A stretch of 64,000 nt of DNA from Straminergon stramineum (taxonomy: Eukaryota; Streptophyta; Bryopsida; Hypnales; Calliergonaceae). The translations under genes and the position numbers were made by a program. The notes under the pieces are model-generated. The model did no database searches. It was given only the letters and a program-made list of their open reading frames with translations, and was not told where the DNA came from. The stretch lies in the NCBI GenBank assembly GCA_963920665.1, contig OY987273.1, positions 14,324,501 to 14,388,500 on the forward strand. Reading direction: 5' to 3'. The number at the start of each line of letters is the position of its first letter. The stretch's first letter is position 1. Shown in pieces: positions 46,616 to 57,720 of this stretch.

Positions 46616-47605
46616 GAAGATCTTTATTTCATTGTAATGGTCCCTCCAAGCTAAGGGAAGGCTCCTTGGAGTCCATAGAAGGTTCTTTGGCTTCGAGAAG
46701 CCCATCCCCAGGGCAAAAGGGCTTCCTTATAATTTTCTTTGGTATGTCATTAGATATTCTTTTGGTACTACAAAAAGCTCCTCATATCTGAGGAGCCATT
46801 TTCTAGTTCCAAGAGTCTCTTCCTTAATTTTTTTGGTATGTCATTAGATAGACTCTTAATGCTATAGAAGGCTCATTGGAACCCAACAAAGGCTCTTCGG
46901 ATTTAAAGAGCCCTTCTTGGTGCACACAACTCTCCAAAGAAGGCTTTTTGAAACCTAAGAAAGGCTGCTCCTTGGAACACAAGGAAGCCTTTCTTTGGTG
47001 ACAAAGGCCTCTCTAAGGAAGGCTCCTTGAATCTGAGGAGCTATTTCTTGGTACCAAAGGGCTTTCCAAAACAAGGCTTTTCAAAACCCAAGAACCCTTC
47101 GTTGTTGCAAAAGGGCTCTCCAAAAGAAGGCGCCTTGAATCCAAAGAGCCTTCCTTATTGCCAAAGCGGTATTCCAAAAATGGCTTTTTAAAACCCAATG
47201 AAGGCTTCTCAAACAAGGAAGGCTCCTCAAATTCAAGGAGTCCTTCTTTAGTACCAAAGGGCTCTCCAAAAGAAGCCTCCTTGGATAAGAGGAGCCCTTC
47301 TTGGGTGCCAAAGAGATCTCATAAAGTAGGCTCCTCATATTTGAGAAGTGCTTCGTTAGTGACAAATGGCTCTTCCAAAGAAGGCTCCTCGGATTGGAGG
47401 AGCCCTTCTTTAGTGTGAAAGGGATCTCATAAGAAGGTTCCTTGGATTGGGAGAGCGCTTCTTTGGTGCCAAAGGACTTTCCCAAAGAAGGCTCCTCGAT
47501 TCCGAGGAGCCCTTCTTTGGTGCCAAAAGGTTCTCTCAAGGAAAGCTCCTTGTAACCCAAAGAAGTCTCCTGGAATCCAAAGAGCCCTTCCTTGGTGCTT
47601 AGGGT
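46616..47605 (+). repeat. 54-bp minisatellite array with two hairpins per unit
   Basis: About 15 units, regular from 47025 on, with a 54-bp period (some 52-56). The consensus is GGCTCCTTGGATTC-GAGGAGCC, then CTTCTTTGGTGCCAAAGG, then GCTCTCCAAAGAA. Each unit contains two inverted repeats: GGCTCCT/AGGAGCC and CCTTTGG/CCAAAGG. Because 54 is three times 18, several reading frames stay open through it on both strands and give 18-residue repeats. Earlier units (46616-47024) are longer and more diverged. Confidence 0.9.
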
Positions 47606-47890
47606 TACTAAAGTATGAGCGTTGAGCAATGACCATTTTTTAAAAATATTGTTAAAATTTTTAAACTTTCCACCATGAGATGCCTCTAATTGTGGTTTAG
47701 GGTAAACACTTATGCAAATAACTAAGTCTAAAGAGGATGAATGGCGATGAATGGGTTTAGATGAGTTTTTTATAGTTAACATTGTTGGATGAAATACATA
47801 TATTGTTTAGTGCATTGGATGATGATTGATGAATAATTATTGAATGGGACTACAAATTTAGTTGTTTAAGATAAGGATTGATGTCTAAGT
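47606..47890 (+). repeat. Foldback-complex end repeat, copy c (left arm of inner pair)
   Basis: Begins 'actaaagtatgagcgttgag' and ends 'gtttaagataaggattgatg'. Its reverse complement is found at about 50450-50770 with the same block order (gagcaatga, tttatagttaac-like, gaacattgttggatgaaat, tattgaatgggact, aagataaggattgatgtc). It is thus the left arm of an inner inverted pair 47606-50770. Confidence 0.75.
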
Positions 47891-48044
47891 CCTTTAAATC
47901 GAAGGTAGAGATCCTCCCTCTATTAAGTTGGAGGGTTATTTAATCCACAACTTGAAATTTCAAAATTTCAAAACTATTTTTTTTGAAAAAAAAAGTTCAA
48001 AAAAATAAAATAATGTAGCTCAGATGGCTCTTCAAATTCAAGAA
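47891..48044. other. Spacer
   Basis: AT-rich spacer between the end repeat and the second array. Confidence 0.4.
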
Positions 48045-49080
48045 GTGAATTTGGTTTCAAGTTGTTTTTTCTTCCTAATTTAGCATAGGGACCCTCGGAT
48101 TCCAAGGAGCCCTTCTTAGTGCCAAGATAAGGCTCCTCAAATTCAAGGAGGAAATTTAGTTTTCAATTTTTTCTTTTTTTTTCAAATTTAGCAAACGGCT
48201 CCTCAAAATTTGAAGAGCCCTTCCTTGGTACCAAAGGGCTTTTCCTTAATTTTTTTGATATATGATTAGATAGACTCTTGGTTCCATAGAAGGGTCCTTG
48301 GATTAGAGGAGTCATTTTTTAGTACCAAGGGACTCTCTCTAATTTTTTAGTTGTGTCATTAGATAGACTCTTGGTGCTATAGAAGGCTCTTTGAATTAGA
48401 AGAGTCATTTCTTGGTGCCAATGGATTCTACCTTATTTTCTAGTATTTCATTTAATAAACTCTTGGTGCAATAAAAGCTCTACAAATATAAGGAGCCTTG
48501 TCTTGGTGCCAAAAGATTGTCTTTTTATTTTTTGGGTGTCATTTGTGAGACTTTTGGTTTTTTGTTAAAGTCTTTTAGTACCATGGAAGTATGTGTTGGA
48601 TCTTAGAAACCTTACCATGATGCCAAGAAAATCTCCCTTAATTTTTTAGGTATGTCATTAAAAGTACTTTTAGATCTTTGTGAAGGTCCTCAAGAGCCAA
48701 AGGAAGGCTTCTCAGATCAAAAGAGACATTTTTTGGTGCCAAAGGGACTCTTTCTTAATTTTTTTGGTATTAGGTTTTCTTTGTTAAGGTTTTTTGATGC
48801 CATGCTTGGGAACCTCCCTTGGTGCTTAAAAAATCTCTTGAAATTTTTTTGGTTGTCCTTAGAAAGATGCCTAGTTTTTTTTGAAGGGCTCCTAGTACCA
48901 TAGGAGGGCCTTTTGGAGCCTAAGCCCTAAGAACCTATCCTTGGTGCCAAGGGACCTATCCTCAAAAGAAGTTGGAGTGTCATTTTGAAGAATTTTTAAT
49001 TCTTTGTGAAGGGCTCAAGGTGCAAGGGAGGTACTCTCTAATCCTAGGGACCCTTATTTGGTGCCACTAGCACTACTTGC
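48045..49080 (+). repeat. Second array: longer units related to the 54-bp array
   Basis: About ten diverged units of roughly 90-110 bp. Each has the hairpin part of the 54-bp unit (aaggctcctt...aaggagcc, tggtgccaaggg) plus an inserted 'cttaattttttggtatgtca' and 'ttagatagactcttggtgct' block. The block 'gtcattagataga' recurs near 46834, 48259 and 48350 and in degraded form further on. No gene. Confidence 0.8.
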
Positions 49081-50440
49081 AAAGCATATATAGTTTGGAT
49101 ATTGATTTAAGCACCATTTGTACTTTTTTAAGTACTAAATACAATAGTCAAAATTCTCGCTTTATTTTGTATCTTAGTATTTCAACTACTCTTATTCTTA
49201 TTTAGGAATGTTTCACCCCATGAATAGTCATTCATCTCTAACTAATGAAAAATTAGTCCAAGTGTAGGTCTTCAAGCTTAGTTTATGTAGACCATGTTTC
49301 AACTAGTAATCATTTAATCAACCAATGTCCATGATTCTTATGAAGATAAAGAGGAAGACACAAATGTTTCAATGGAAACTCAATCAAAAATGAGAAAGAT
49401 GTAGAAAGAAGTATGGAAAAAAAATTTGAAGGCATGTACAAAAGAGCAAGAGGAAGTACTAGGTTGCCTGATTTAACCTTGTTGCATAGATACGCTATGC
49501 CCTCAAGGGGTCTGGGATCCTTTAATCTTTATTTCTTCTATCAAAAAATAGTTTTTTTTATCAAGAGATTATTCTATCTTTCATCTTTTTATATTCTTTA
49601 GAAAAGATTCTTTGAATGCCAGATTTTTGAAGTAAATTTTATTCATTCTTATCAGTGGCTTAACTTCTAAGGTCCCAAAGCCTTATTTTCATCAAAAAAA
49701 CAAAAAAAAATTTCATTTCTATTTCAACTTTTCATAAATGAATTCTATAAGTTATTTTTTCTAGAAGATGCTTTGATTCCACAAAAAACAAGATTGTCCA
49801 TAACTTTCTCAACTTATAGTAGTTTAAATAGAATTAATCCAAGCTTCACATGTATACTAAAATATAATCTTTGAGAAAAAAATGAAAAATGAAAAAAATT
49901 CAACTTTTTGTGATTTTTTGGGTGCCACCCCTTGAACTACATTTTAGACTTAGAGTCATATAACTTTTGCTCCTAGGCAATGATTGAAATAAGAAATATA
50001 TTTCTAGAAAGCTAATGTGATTTTCTATCTTCAAAAAAAGTTAAAAAACCACGATAAGAATTGAGGCCACACAAGCCTATTCTAAATCTCAAGGACTTTG
50101 GGACTTTAGGACTTTAGGAGTCAACACATATGATTGAGGTTCCATGCACAATGTAAAAAATATTATATATTTTTAGCTCACAGATAGTAATTGGAATATG
50201 TGTGGATTGAATCTATTTCTTTCAAGTTTCACTACCAACAAGTTGGTAAATCTAATGGCAAAATGGAATTAGAACTCATAAACATTGGTGTTAGCATAGG
50301 AATAAATTTATCAACCTTAGACCTCTGTAATGCTAGAAGGAAATTATAAATTTTCATTGGAAACAATACCTTCCTTAAAATGGTTTTATAATGCCATGTA
50401 AATACAAGTCCCTAGTTTCCAAAAATCTATCTATCGTCAA
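49081..50440. other. Unassigned AT-rich stretch
   Basis: No gene or clear repeat. Lies between the second array and the right inner arm. Confidence 0.4.
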
Positions 50441-50770
50441 TTTAAGGTACTTGGACATCAACCCTTATCTTAAACAACTAAGTTTTTAGTCCCATTCAAT
50501 AGTAATCCATTATGTAATGCAATGAACAATATATTTATTTCATCCAACAAAGTCAACTACAAAAAACTCATTCAAATCCATTCATTCCCATTCATCCTCT
50601 TTAGACTCATTCATAGCCATATCTTTTCACAGAACTACAAATATAAACATCATACTTATGTTGAGAAGTTCTATAATTTCCACAAGTTTTTCCAGAAATG
50701 CTCATCACTCATTGCTCAATGCTTTATGTTTGTTGCTCCGTGCTTATACTTTTGCAATGTTGCATCCTTA
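50441..50770 (-). repeat. Foldback-complex end repeat, copy d (right arm of inner pair)
   Basis: Reverse complement of copy c: 'gcaatgagtgatgagc'/'gcattgagcaatgag' and 'acggagcaacaaac' at the outer end, 'ttaagataagggttgatgtc' at the inner end. About 300 bp, clearly diverged from copy c. Confidence 0.75.
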
Positions 50771-51399
50771 AATCCAATGATGGATGAAGGACTATAATTT
50801 TTTCTTCTTTCCTATCTTTGAGCCTTCCATTTAACAAAGCATAGTCTTCAATTTCTAAATTGTTAAGATTTTTGCAACTCACTAAAAGCCTCTTTGAAAC
50901 TGAGGAGGCTTATAGATCCATATGTTATTGTAAGAGTCTTCTCGAAATCAAGGATGCATTTAGGCCATCCTTACTCTTAATCATCATCTCCTTATGAGCC
51001 TCCTCGAAATCAAGCAAGCTTTTAGGGACCCCTTGAAAATGTGGTATGTTAGATGATTTTACTACCCCATCAATTTGTAAGAGTGTTTGGAATGATTGTT
51101 TGGAAGGGCTTTGCCAATCCAAAGGAAAATGCATGTGAGTTTGGGACTTCACCAATCTAATTCAAGCCATCCATACTTATGATTATTGTCTCCCTAAGAG
51201 CCTCCTTAGAACCGAAGAGGTTCTTAGGACCCCCCACAGAAGGCCAGTGTGTGTGCATTACAATGCGAACAATTTATATCACTTGCGTCGATATCAAATG
51301 AATGCGCCTTATCCGCCTTAAAATTAGATGTTTTATGATGCCATTGATTTCTTTTAATATAAAAATTCTAGGATGGAATTTTTCAGCCAACAACTTTCA
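50771..51399 (+). repeat. Decayed hairpin units between repeats d and e
   Basis: Degenerate copies of the array unit: 'aagcctctttgaaactgagg' (50887), 'gagcctcctcgaaatcaagc' (50997) and 'gagcctccttagaaccgaag' (51200). No gene. Confidence 0.55.
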
Positions 51400-51640
51400 T
51401 CTACTTTCCTTTGCCATCATCTTCATCCATCCAAAGCAATGGATGAAATAAGTGACCTACATCCAAATTTTTATTTTTTTCTAAAATTTCATTTCTAAGT
51501 ATAGAATTAATGATAATTATGAAAATTTAAAAATATAATAAAAAAAAGCTTACTACTCAAATGCAACCGCTCATTGCTCATTGCTCGTTGCTCCTTGATC
51601 ATTTGATGTTGTCAATCCCAAATAGTAAAACGGTGCATCA
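51400..51640 (-). repeat. Foldback-complex end repeat, copy e
   Basis: On the minus strand it begins with 'gacaacatcaaatgatcaag', then 'gagcaacgagcaatgagc', and ends in 'tttcatccattgc'. It matches copies a and b in inverse orientation, so it can pair with copy b as an outer inverted pair. Confidence 0.65.
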
Positions 51641-52990
51641 AATTCAAATAAAATATCTAGGTCAAACAACATTGAAAGGGACCATTGGGATTACTTTTGT
51701 AGGACAGGACTTGAGTCCTTTTCAAAACTTTTGAAGCTCTTAATTACTTCAATTTTTTCATTTTTAAAATAAATTTATAGATGAAAAGTATTGCATTGCA
51801 TCCCTTTAATAAGTTGAAGAAAAAAATTTAGAAAAAATTCTCACAAGCATGTAAATCACCAATTGTAAGGCTAAATTTAGTGTTTATCATACTAAACAAC
51901 ACTTCAATAGGATATTTTTATCCAAATATTTTATACTTGCTGAATGTACAACTATTAAGAAGGATTTTTAGTGATTAAATCTTGGACAAAAAATAGTATA
52001 ATTTTTTAATTAATTAATTGATTTTAAACAAATTCTTGATTTATTTTCTAAGAAAATAAAAACGATCAATTCCAAAAACAAGTTACATAGGGACCTTGAT
52101 GTAAATAATATATACATTTTTTTATGCTAATACAATCATCATTTTGAATATTTTTTATACTGAAAAGGACATGCACATGTTTTTTTTTCTGAATATTATA
52201 GAAAATGAAAAAAATATTCAAATTCTAGTAGAAAAGTCCTTTTCTACTCTATTTTATGATTATAGATATACATAATTTTTTTGAATTCAATTTCATTTAT
52301 TATTCATTAGAAATTAGACCCCTTTTCTAACATTGAAAAACCTGACAAGCTAACATCTAAACTTCAATTGGAACTTTAGTAAAGAATTTTTGATATTTTG
52401 ATGAATAAAAAAATATTAGGCAAAACAGGACTAGAATTACTATTTGTAAAGGACTAACTCACCCATAATTAATAGATTAGATTAAAAAAACAATAGCTAA
52501 AAAGAAGTAACATTGGAGATTTCACTATGTTTGACTATTTTTTTGGTACCTTTGAGTATGATTTGACCCATCTAGAATAGGTATTGAAAAGGGATCCCTA
52601 CTCAAGCAACTTTTCATCTCTTGTAAGATAACTAAAAGTTGTTGAAGGATGTTGAGGCCAAGAAAAAGCCAATGAATGATTTCAAAGATAATTATAGAAA
52701 TGAAAGAATGCACCTAGTGAACCAATAGTCACTTCAATTTTGGCTAAGGGAGTTGACCCATTTCTAACCACTTAGGTAGATACACATACCTATGAAGGAG
52801 GTTTCAACAATGGAGAAATTTTCCCATGAGCAAAATTAAAGTTCATAAGATTTCCAAAATTTTTTTAGATTTTTCTTTCTCAAAAAATAATTGCTACTAA
52901 TTTTTAAGCTGAAGATTCTGTTCCACTCCTGTTGATCAAACAGACCTTCCTACTTTCAACCAAGGGCTGGTTGCAAAATCCAACAAGGGT
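51641..52990. other. Unassigned AT-rich stretch
   Basis: No gene or structured repeat seen. At its right end the base composition shifts toward more G+C and CG. Confidence 0.4.
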
Positions 52991-53759
52991 TGGCTCCAAT
53001 GGCTCCAATATTGAGAGTCTTGAAGCCGATCATAATGCACCTCAACTGCCCGGGAATTGTGCCAGCATTAATCATTATTAATCACCTCTGATTGAAATGA
53101 CTCCACCCTACATTGCCAGACTGGGTCTGTGATTAGTAATGGGTCGACTCCGTTAAGTACCTTGTAATAGGTCTCGTCCTTTCAGTGTTATATCACGGAT
53201 GAATGGACGGTAGTGATAATAGAAATCTTGAATTAATAGTGCGCAAACCTCGTGCAACTTAACACACAAACCCTCATGGCACACTGTAAACCAAACCAGA
53301 AGCAAATATTCGTTTTAGGACGACGGAAAATGATCACAGTTTAGAACACTGGCAATATCCAGGCTAAATTATTTGTCCTTTGAGCACGCCATGCAGATAT
53401 CGCTGAGAATAGCAACACGGGATCATGTTACCACTGGCTTCACATACCAAGAATTTGATCGAACAATCCAACCTTCTATGTCGACCATATGAGTTTTTAC
53501 ACCAAGGCAGAACAGAGTTTCGGAGTTACTTCAAAGTAGCCTTGAAAAACACTTACCATCATTTGGATATGCGCAACTCGAGCTAGCGTCAATGTTTTTT
53601 TTCCCTACTAGGCTTCAGGTGGCTCATCTGCACCCGACTATCAGAAGCGCGATGATACACTAAGTTTCGGAACGAGGGAAAAGTGACAGATAAATACGTA
53701 GACTCATACAGCGACGTTTCTCTATTTGGTAATACAGCAGGCAAGAAGCCTACTCTTCT
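52991..53759. other. 3' flank of the homeobox gene
   Basis: More CG-containing than the transposon region. On the minus strand a clean donor (caaatgatg|gtaagtg, near 53554) and several acceptor-like sites suggest further exons, but no exon could be assigned to the RLT family. No DDT or WHIM domain is visible. Confidence 0.4.
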
Positions 53760-55190
53760 TCATTTCTTCTCCGTTCGCTCGAGGTCCATGCTATATTGGC
53801 TTTGCAATGCAGTCCTTTCACTGTAATTCTTACATCCATCTTCTCTGTTTACCCCAGCAGTGTCGGGCACTGCAAAGGGAACCACAATCAGAACGAGTAA
53901 CAAACAAGACCAAGAACAAACAACTATCTACGATTAAGTACTAACAGAAACTCAGATCCTGATACCGAGTACTCCACACAAACCTGGCAACAATAATATC
54001 GCTAATTAATGACACAATATGGCATGATACTATCAGACTCTACGATTCTCAAGGTGAATGAAGGTACCTTCGGTCATCGCCAATTCTTCAAATGCATGAG
54101 GAGGTAGAGGATCAAACTCAAAACCCAAAGGTGGCCCATCGGCTCGAAGAGGCCCACACAACTGACTTTCAACAGCAGTAACTGCTGCCCTCTCAGCTGC
54201 TGCCATGGCGTTGAACTTCGGTTTTGGACCAGGTCTTCGTGGTGGCCTGTCTAGATCCTTCGGCAACCTTGAAGCACATTTTCGATGGGGAACAAGTTCG
54301 ATCTTTTCTACCACTCCATAGCCACCGTTCCTACGTATATCCATGCCATTTAAATCTTCATGCGCAGCAATCAATTCTTCATCATCTCGCTCCTCTGCTA
54401 AGACTGTGGCCGGGTAACCATCAGGCTCAGAATTGTCATCCCCTTCCATCGTTGTCTGAACAATTTCTGCTTTTTTAGATGAATGACATTCCTCAGTTGG
54501 TATATGAGATGTAGGCACAAGAGCTTCGGTCTTCTTCTTAGTATAAAACGACAACTTTTCATCGTCAATTCCGTCCCGTCTGTCCTTGTAACGTCGGTGT
54601 GTGAACCAAATCTGAAGCTGCTTATCAGATAGCTCGAGTTCCTTACCAAGCAGCGTCCTTGTTGACTCGGATGGATACTTCTCCACTGTGGTAAAATGAG
54701 GTCACTTAATAAGATCGACCATAAGCCAGTGTAAACAGGAACCAACACTCAATAAATGAAGAATTACAGGCCTGCCTCATGAAAGGATAATTCCATACTA
54801 GAACGAACGAACGAACACATTCAACAATAAAAAGCAGGTTCATAATGATAGTCCTCTTGTGCATCCAAAGAGTGCTCACACCAAACCACAATTAATTACT
54901 CTGTACGGAATTCTTTTCGAGCCATTGTAAAGTACTCAGATCAGCTGTTCGCACGAAAATTATGGACATGGTACTTCACGAGACTGAAGATAGCGGTGAA
55001 ACCTTGAGAATTACTTTACGCAGGAAAACAGTGTATCTGGAGACATTTATGAGTCCTGGAACTTACCAGCATATGCCCTCTCCAAAACTTCAGTCTGCGA
55101 GGCACTTTTCTTTTTTCTAGAGATTCCCTTCGGTTTTTCAGGTGGTGATGGAGCAGGCGAAGTGCGAGGCGAAGTGTCGTCAGATGCCAT
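53760..55190 (-). CDS. Homeobox protein, RLT/HB-DDT type, N-terminal part
   Basis: Exon A (coding 55190-55067, donor G|GTAAGT) starts MASDDTSPRTSPAPSPPEKP and has a basic KGISRKKK patch. Exon B (54685-54068, acceptor taccacag) completes the homeodomain, residues about 25-80. Recognition helix LSDKQLQIWFTHRRYKDRR: W-F-x-H-R-R, as in RLT proteins (WFCHRR), not the usual WFQNRR. Residues about 195-246 carry RRPGPKPKFNAMAAAERAAV and a segment with GPLRADGPPLGFEFDPLPP, the RLT signature after the homeodomain. Splicing at 54067 to 53869 gives 36 more residues and a stop (283 in all); reading through gives a stop at 54033. RLT proteins normally exceed 1500 residues with DDT and WHIM domains and act with ISWI remodellers in the nucleus. 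Those domains are absent, so this is a 5' part of a gene with a huge intron, a short isoform, or a truncated copy. The frame is intact. Confidence 0.8.
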
Positions 55191-55211
55191 CAAAGATCAA
55201 CTCACCGATCT
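55191..55211 (-). other. 5' UTR piece of exon A
   Basis: A good acceptor (ttttttgtgcag) ends at 55212; 21 untranslated bases precede the ATG at 55190. The leader is therefore split by at least one intron. Confidence 0.6.
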
Positions 55212-57133
55212 CTGCACAAAAAAACAAACTGCAGTTAACTCCTAAGCGCTCTGAAGTCCATATTCAGCGGTCCTTAATGGCAAATTTAATCAAACTGAGG
55301 TGAAAGTTATATTTGTACGAAAATATAAGCCAAAAAGTGCAAAAAATAAAAAGTAGGTTTAAGAAGTTAAAGGGTTAAGGAGAAGCCAGTTCCAATGCAC
55401 CCACTTTAAAATTCTTGAAACTAGAATGAAACCTTCCCACTTGACAAGCCGTTCGCTAAATGAGTTCCAATTACCCTAATCCAGATACAGAAAACGCAAG
55501 CAAGGAAACATTACAATAGCAAAGGAATATAATTATGTACTTAAACACCTCTCAGGAGATGCACCTTGCTAGCTGTAATTCCTCAAGTCGACACAATCAA
55601 AGATGAGAAGCAAAGTGCACCAAAATTCTCCATATCAGGTTCACGTACACCACAACCTAATTTCCGAAGAGATGATTAACAACATCATTGGTCGTTTGTC
55701 GAGTTCTATAGAAGCTCATCTCCACACAGCCATCCACGAACAATGCAGCGAACCATCTACACCTTTAATTCAGATAGAATCAAAACGTCACAGGGACAAC
55801 ACATGTTCTCCGTCTCTGGTGACTTCAAATTTTGGGTACGTGGCAATCTCAAAACGCAGAATTTGCTGCAGCAATCGGAACAAATTCTTGAGCGGTTTTT
55901 CTGTCAACTACGAGACAATGGACCATCCAAAAACAAGCAAACTTCACTCATCAGTCAAGCTTGAATTAAAAAATCCAGGGATTATACAAAATCTGAGATA
56001 TCGCAAGTATGATATGTTAAGCAGCCAAAGTCAACGGACTCAGAAGTGCACAGTACTTCTCAATTATCCAGGTCCGTGAATCGAATATGAAGAAACGACC
56101 AGTTCACTTATGGTCTCTTCAACTGCTCGAGCAACAGTTTCTTCCTTTCAGTGTCAAAATCAGGGTACATTCTAGCGTTTCCTGTGGTCTGGAATTCACG
56201 TAAACCCTTCATATAACAAGTTCACCAGAATTACCAGTTTGCATTGTCACTGTGGGATGAGATCAAACAAAACATAGACTGGCAATCTTAAAGCTGGCCA
56301 ATATTTTCTCTCTTCTTGTGATAGCGGATCTCGACATATATCACGACTAGAAAGCGATGACACTCGGTTAAAGGCACAAATCCATGCCTTCGTCACTTGC
56401 TTGACATCGATTCAATGCTGATTCAACCTTGGTTAATACCAAATCAAAATCTACACGACACAGCCGAAAGAAGGCCACTGAGACCAGAGACCATAGCAAA
56501 TAACCCCCCGTCGATAATCCGATACAAGCGCGCCACTCCCCCGGGAAAAAATAGGCGAAGTGTATCCTACGAGGAAGTCCCAGTAGGATCCAGGTTACGC
56601 CAGCTTTAACTAGGAGGGAAGAATATTGGTAGTTGGGGTCGCAAATGATAAAATTGAGAGTTTCGCAAAAAGCATGAAGAGAGAAAACGGTCGCATTCTC
56701 TACCCTCAAATTCTCGCCAAAATTTAAAAATCAAATCCTAGATAAACACAAACAAGTAACACTAATGGTCACAAAGTGGTCTTACCGGTCCGGAGTACGC
56801 AAATAGGACAAATGCGACATAAAATCAGAAGTCAGAACGTACGCAACAGAAGAATACAAAAGTCCCAACCTCAATCTCTGCAACATCCTTCAATCGAAGA
56901 CAAATAAGCCAAGGATGCACCCAAGTCCGCCATGCTTCCCCAAGATCCTTTGCCACATACACGTAATCCATTTCCAATCACCTTCACGGTTCGGCTTCGT
57001 ATCTCTCAAACACGAGCCAACCCGTAGATGACGCCAACTACGCCATTATCAACAGTCACTCAAATAACGGCGGAATGCACACCACCCTCGAGAAAGTACA
57101 ACGGACTGGTAAGGCCGAACAGCCCAGACTTAC
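55212..57133 (-). other. Leader introns of the homeobox gene
   Basis: No coding sequence supported on either strand. Another donor (ggaccg|gtaagacc, 56785-56790) may close an alternative leader exon of about 56960-56791 that holds a short upstream ORF starting MADLGASLAYLSS. A 113-codon minus-strand frame (56709-56368) and a 158-codon plus-strand frame (55603-56079) lie here; neither has a recognisable motif. Confidence 0.45.
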
Positions 57134-57250
57134 CGTAAAGCACTCACACAACGGACCTTGTTTTGAGCACCGGATGAGATGACCGAAGCCCTTGCAGCGC
57201 TTTCTCTCCCTTCTGCGTCGACTCTTCCCATTATCGCATAATCCTAGAAC
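57134..57250 (-). other. Probable first leader exon of the homeobox gene
   Basis: On the minus strand a perfect donor (tttacg|gtaagtctgg, 57133) closes a CG-rich exon. It contains an ATG (57231) with 98 bases open to the donor, beginning MGRVDAEGRESAARASVISS. Splicing straight to 55211 puts this frame out of phase with the homeodomain frame, so it is either an upstream ORF or needs another exon between. Confidence 0.45.
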
Positions 57251-57720
57251 CCTACAACGTCAAGGCGAACACTAAACGTCCGTTCGACCAAAAAATCTCA
57301 GAATTCATCGATTTTTGGCTTAAGCGGAGGCAATTGTTGTCAACATTGACACAGAAAATGAGAAATACCTCCTGAGAGGCTAATTTATTGGCTTTGTCCT
57401 TCGGACAGAGGCTATAGGGCTGCGCACATGAGGCGAACAGGGGGAGCGTGACGTCGCATATGAGGGTCTAGAATTGCGGGTTCGCTCGACCTAACCCTCA
57501 CGGTGCAGAGCTAACCAAAGCTGCGACCCATCCATGACGAATTTGTTACTGCGAAGGTGAGAAAAGTGACGGGAGACATTACTGTAGCGCTCTAACACGT
57601 CCAATCAACCTACGGTGCACTCTCGTAGCAACTCCCGGCCTTCTCTCTCCTGCACACAAAGTTGCGCTTCTCTTCTCCAACGCCATAAGCTTGCGGTTGT
57701 TAGTTAGTTTGTTTCGGAGT
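57251..57720 (-). promoter_or_regulatory. Presumed promoter region of the homeobox gene
   Basis: The most CG-rich stretch of the window upstream of the leader exon, with a TGACGTC (57450) cAMP-response/bZIP-type core, and on the plus strand ccaat (57601) and gcgct words. No TATA box at a convincing distance. The call rests on position and composition. Confidence 0.4.

Noticed and set aside
47081..47782. 233-codon minus-strand ORF
   Set aside because: It is a translation of the 54-bp array (18-residue repeats) plus the end repeat; the frame stays open because 54 is divisible by three, and the opposite strand has long frames too.
54224..54748. ORFs antisense or out of frame to the homeobox exon B
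   Set aside because: Shadows of the supported exon.
55603..56079. 158-codon plus-strand ORF
   Set aside because: No recognisable motif; lies in the leader introns of the homeobox gene on the opposite strand and looks like chance in less decayed DNA.
56368..56709. 113-codon minus-strand ORF with hydrophobic stretches
   Set aside because: No start context, splice support or family; lies within a leader intron.
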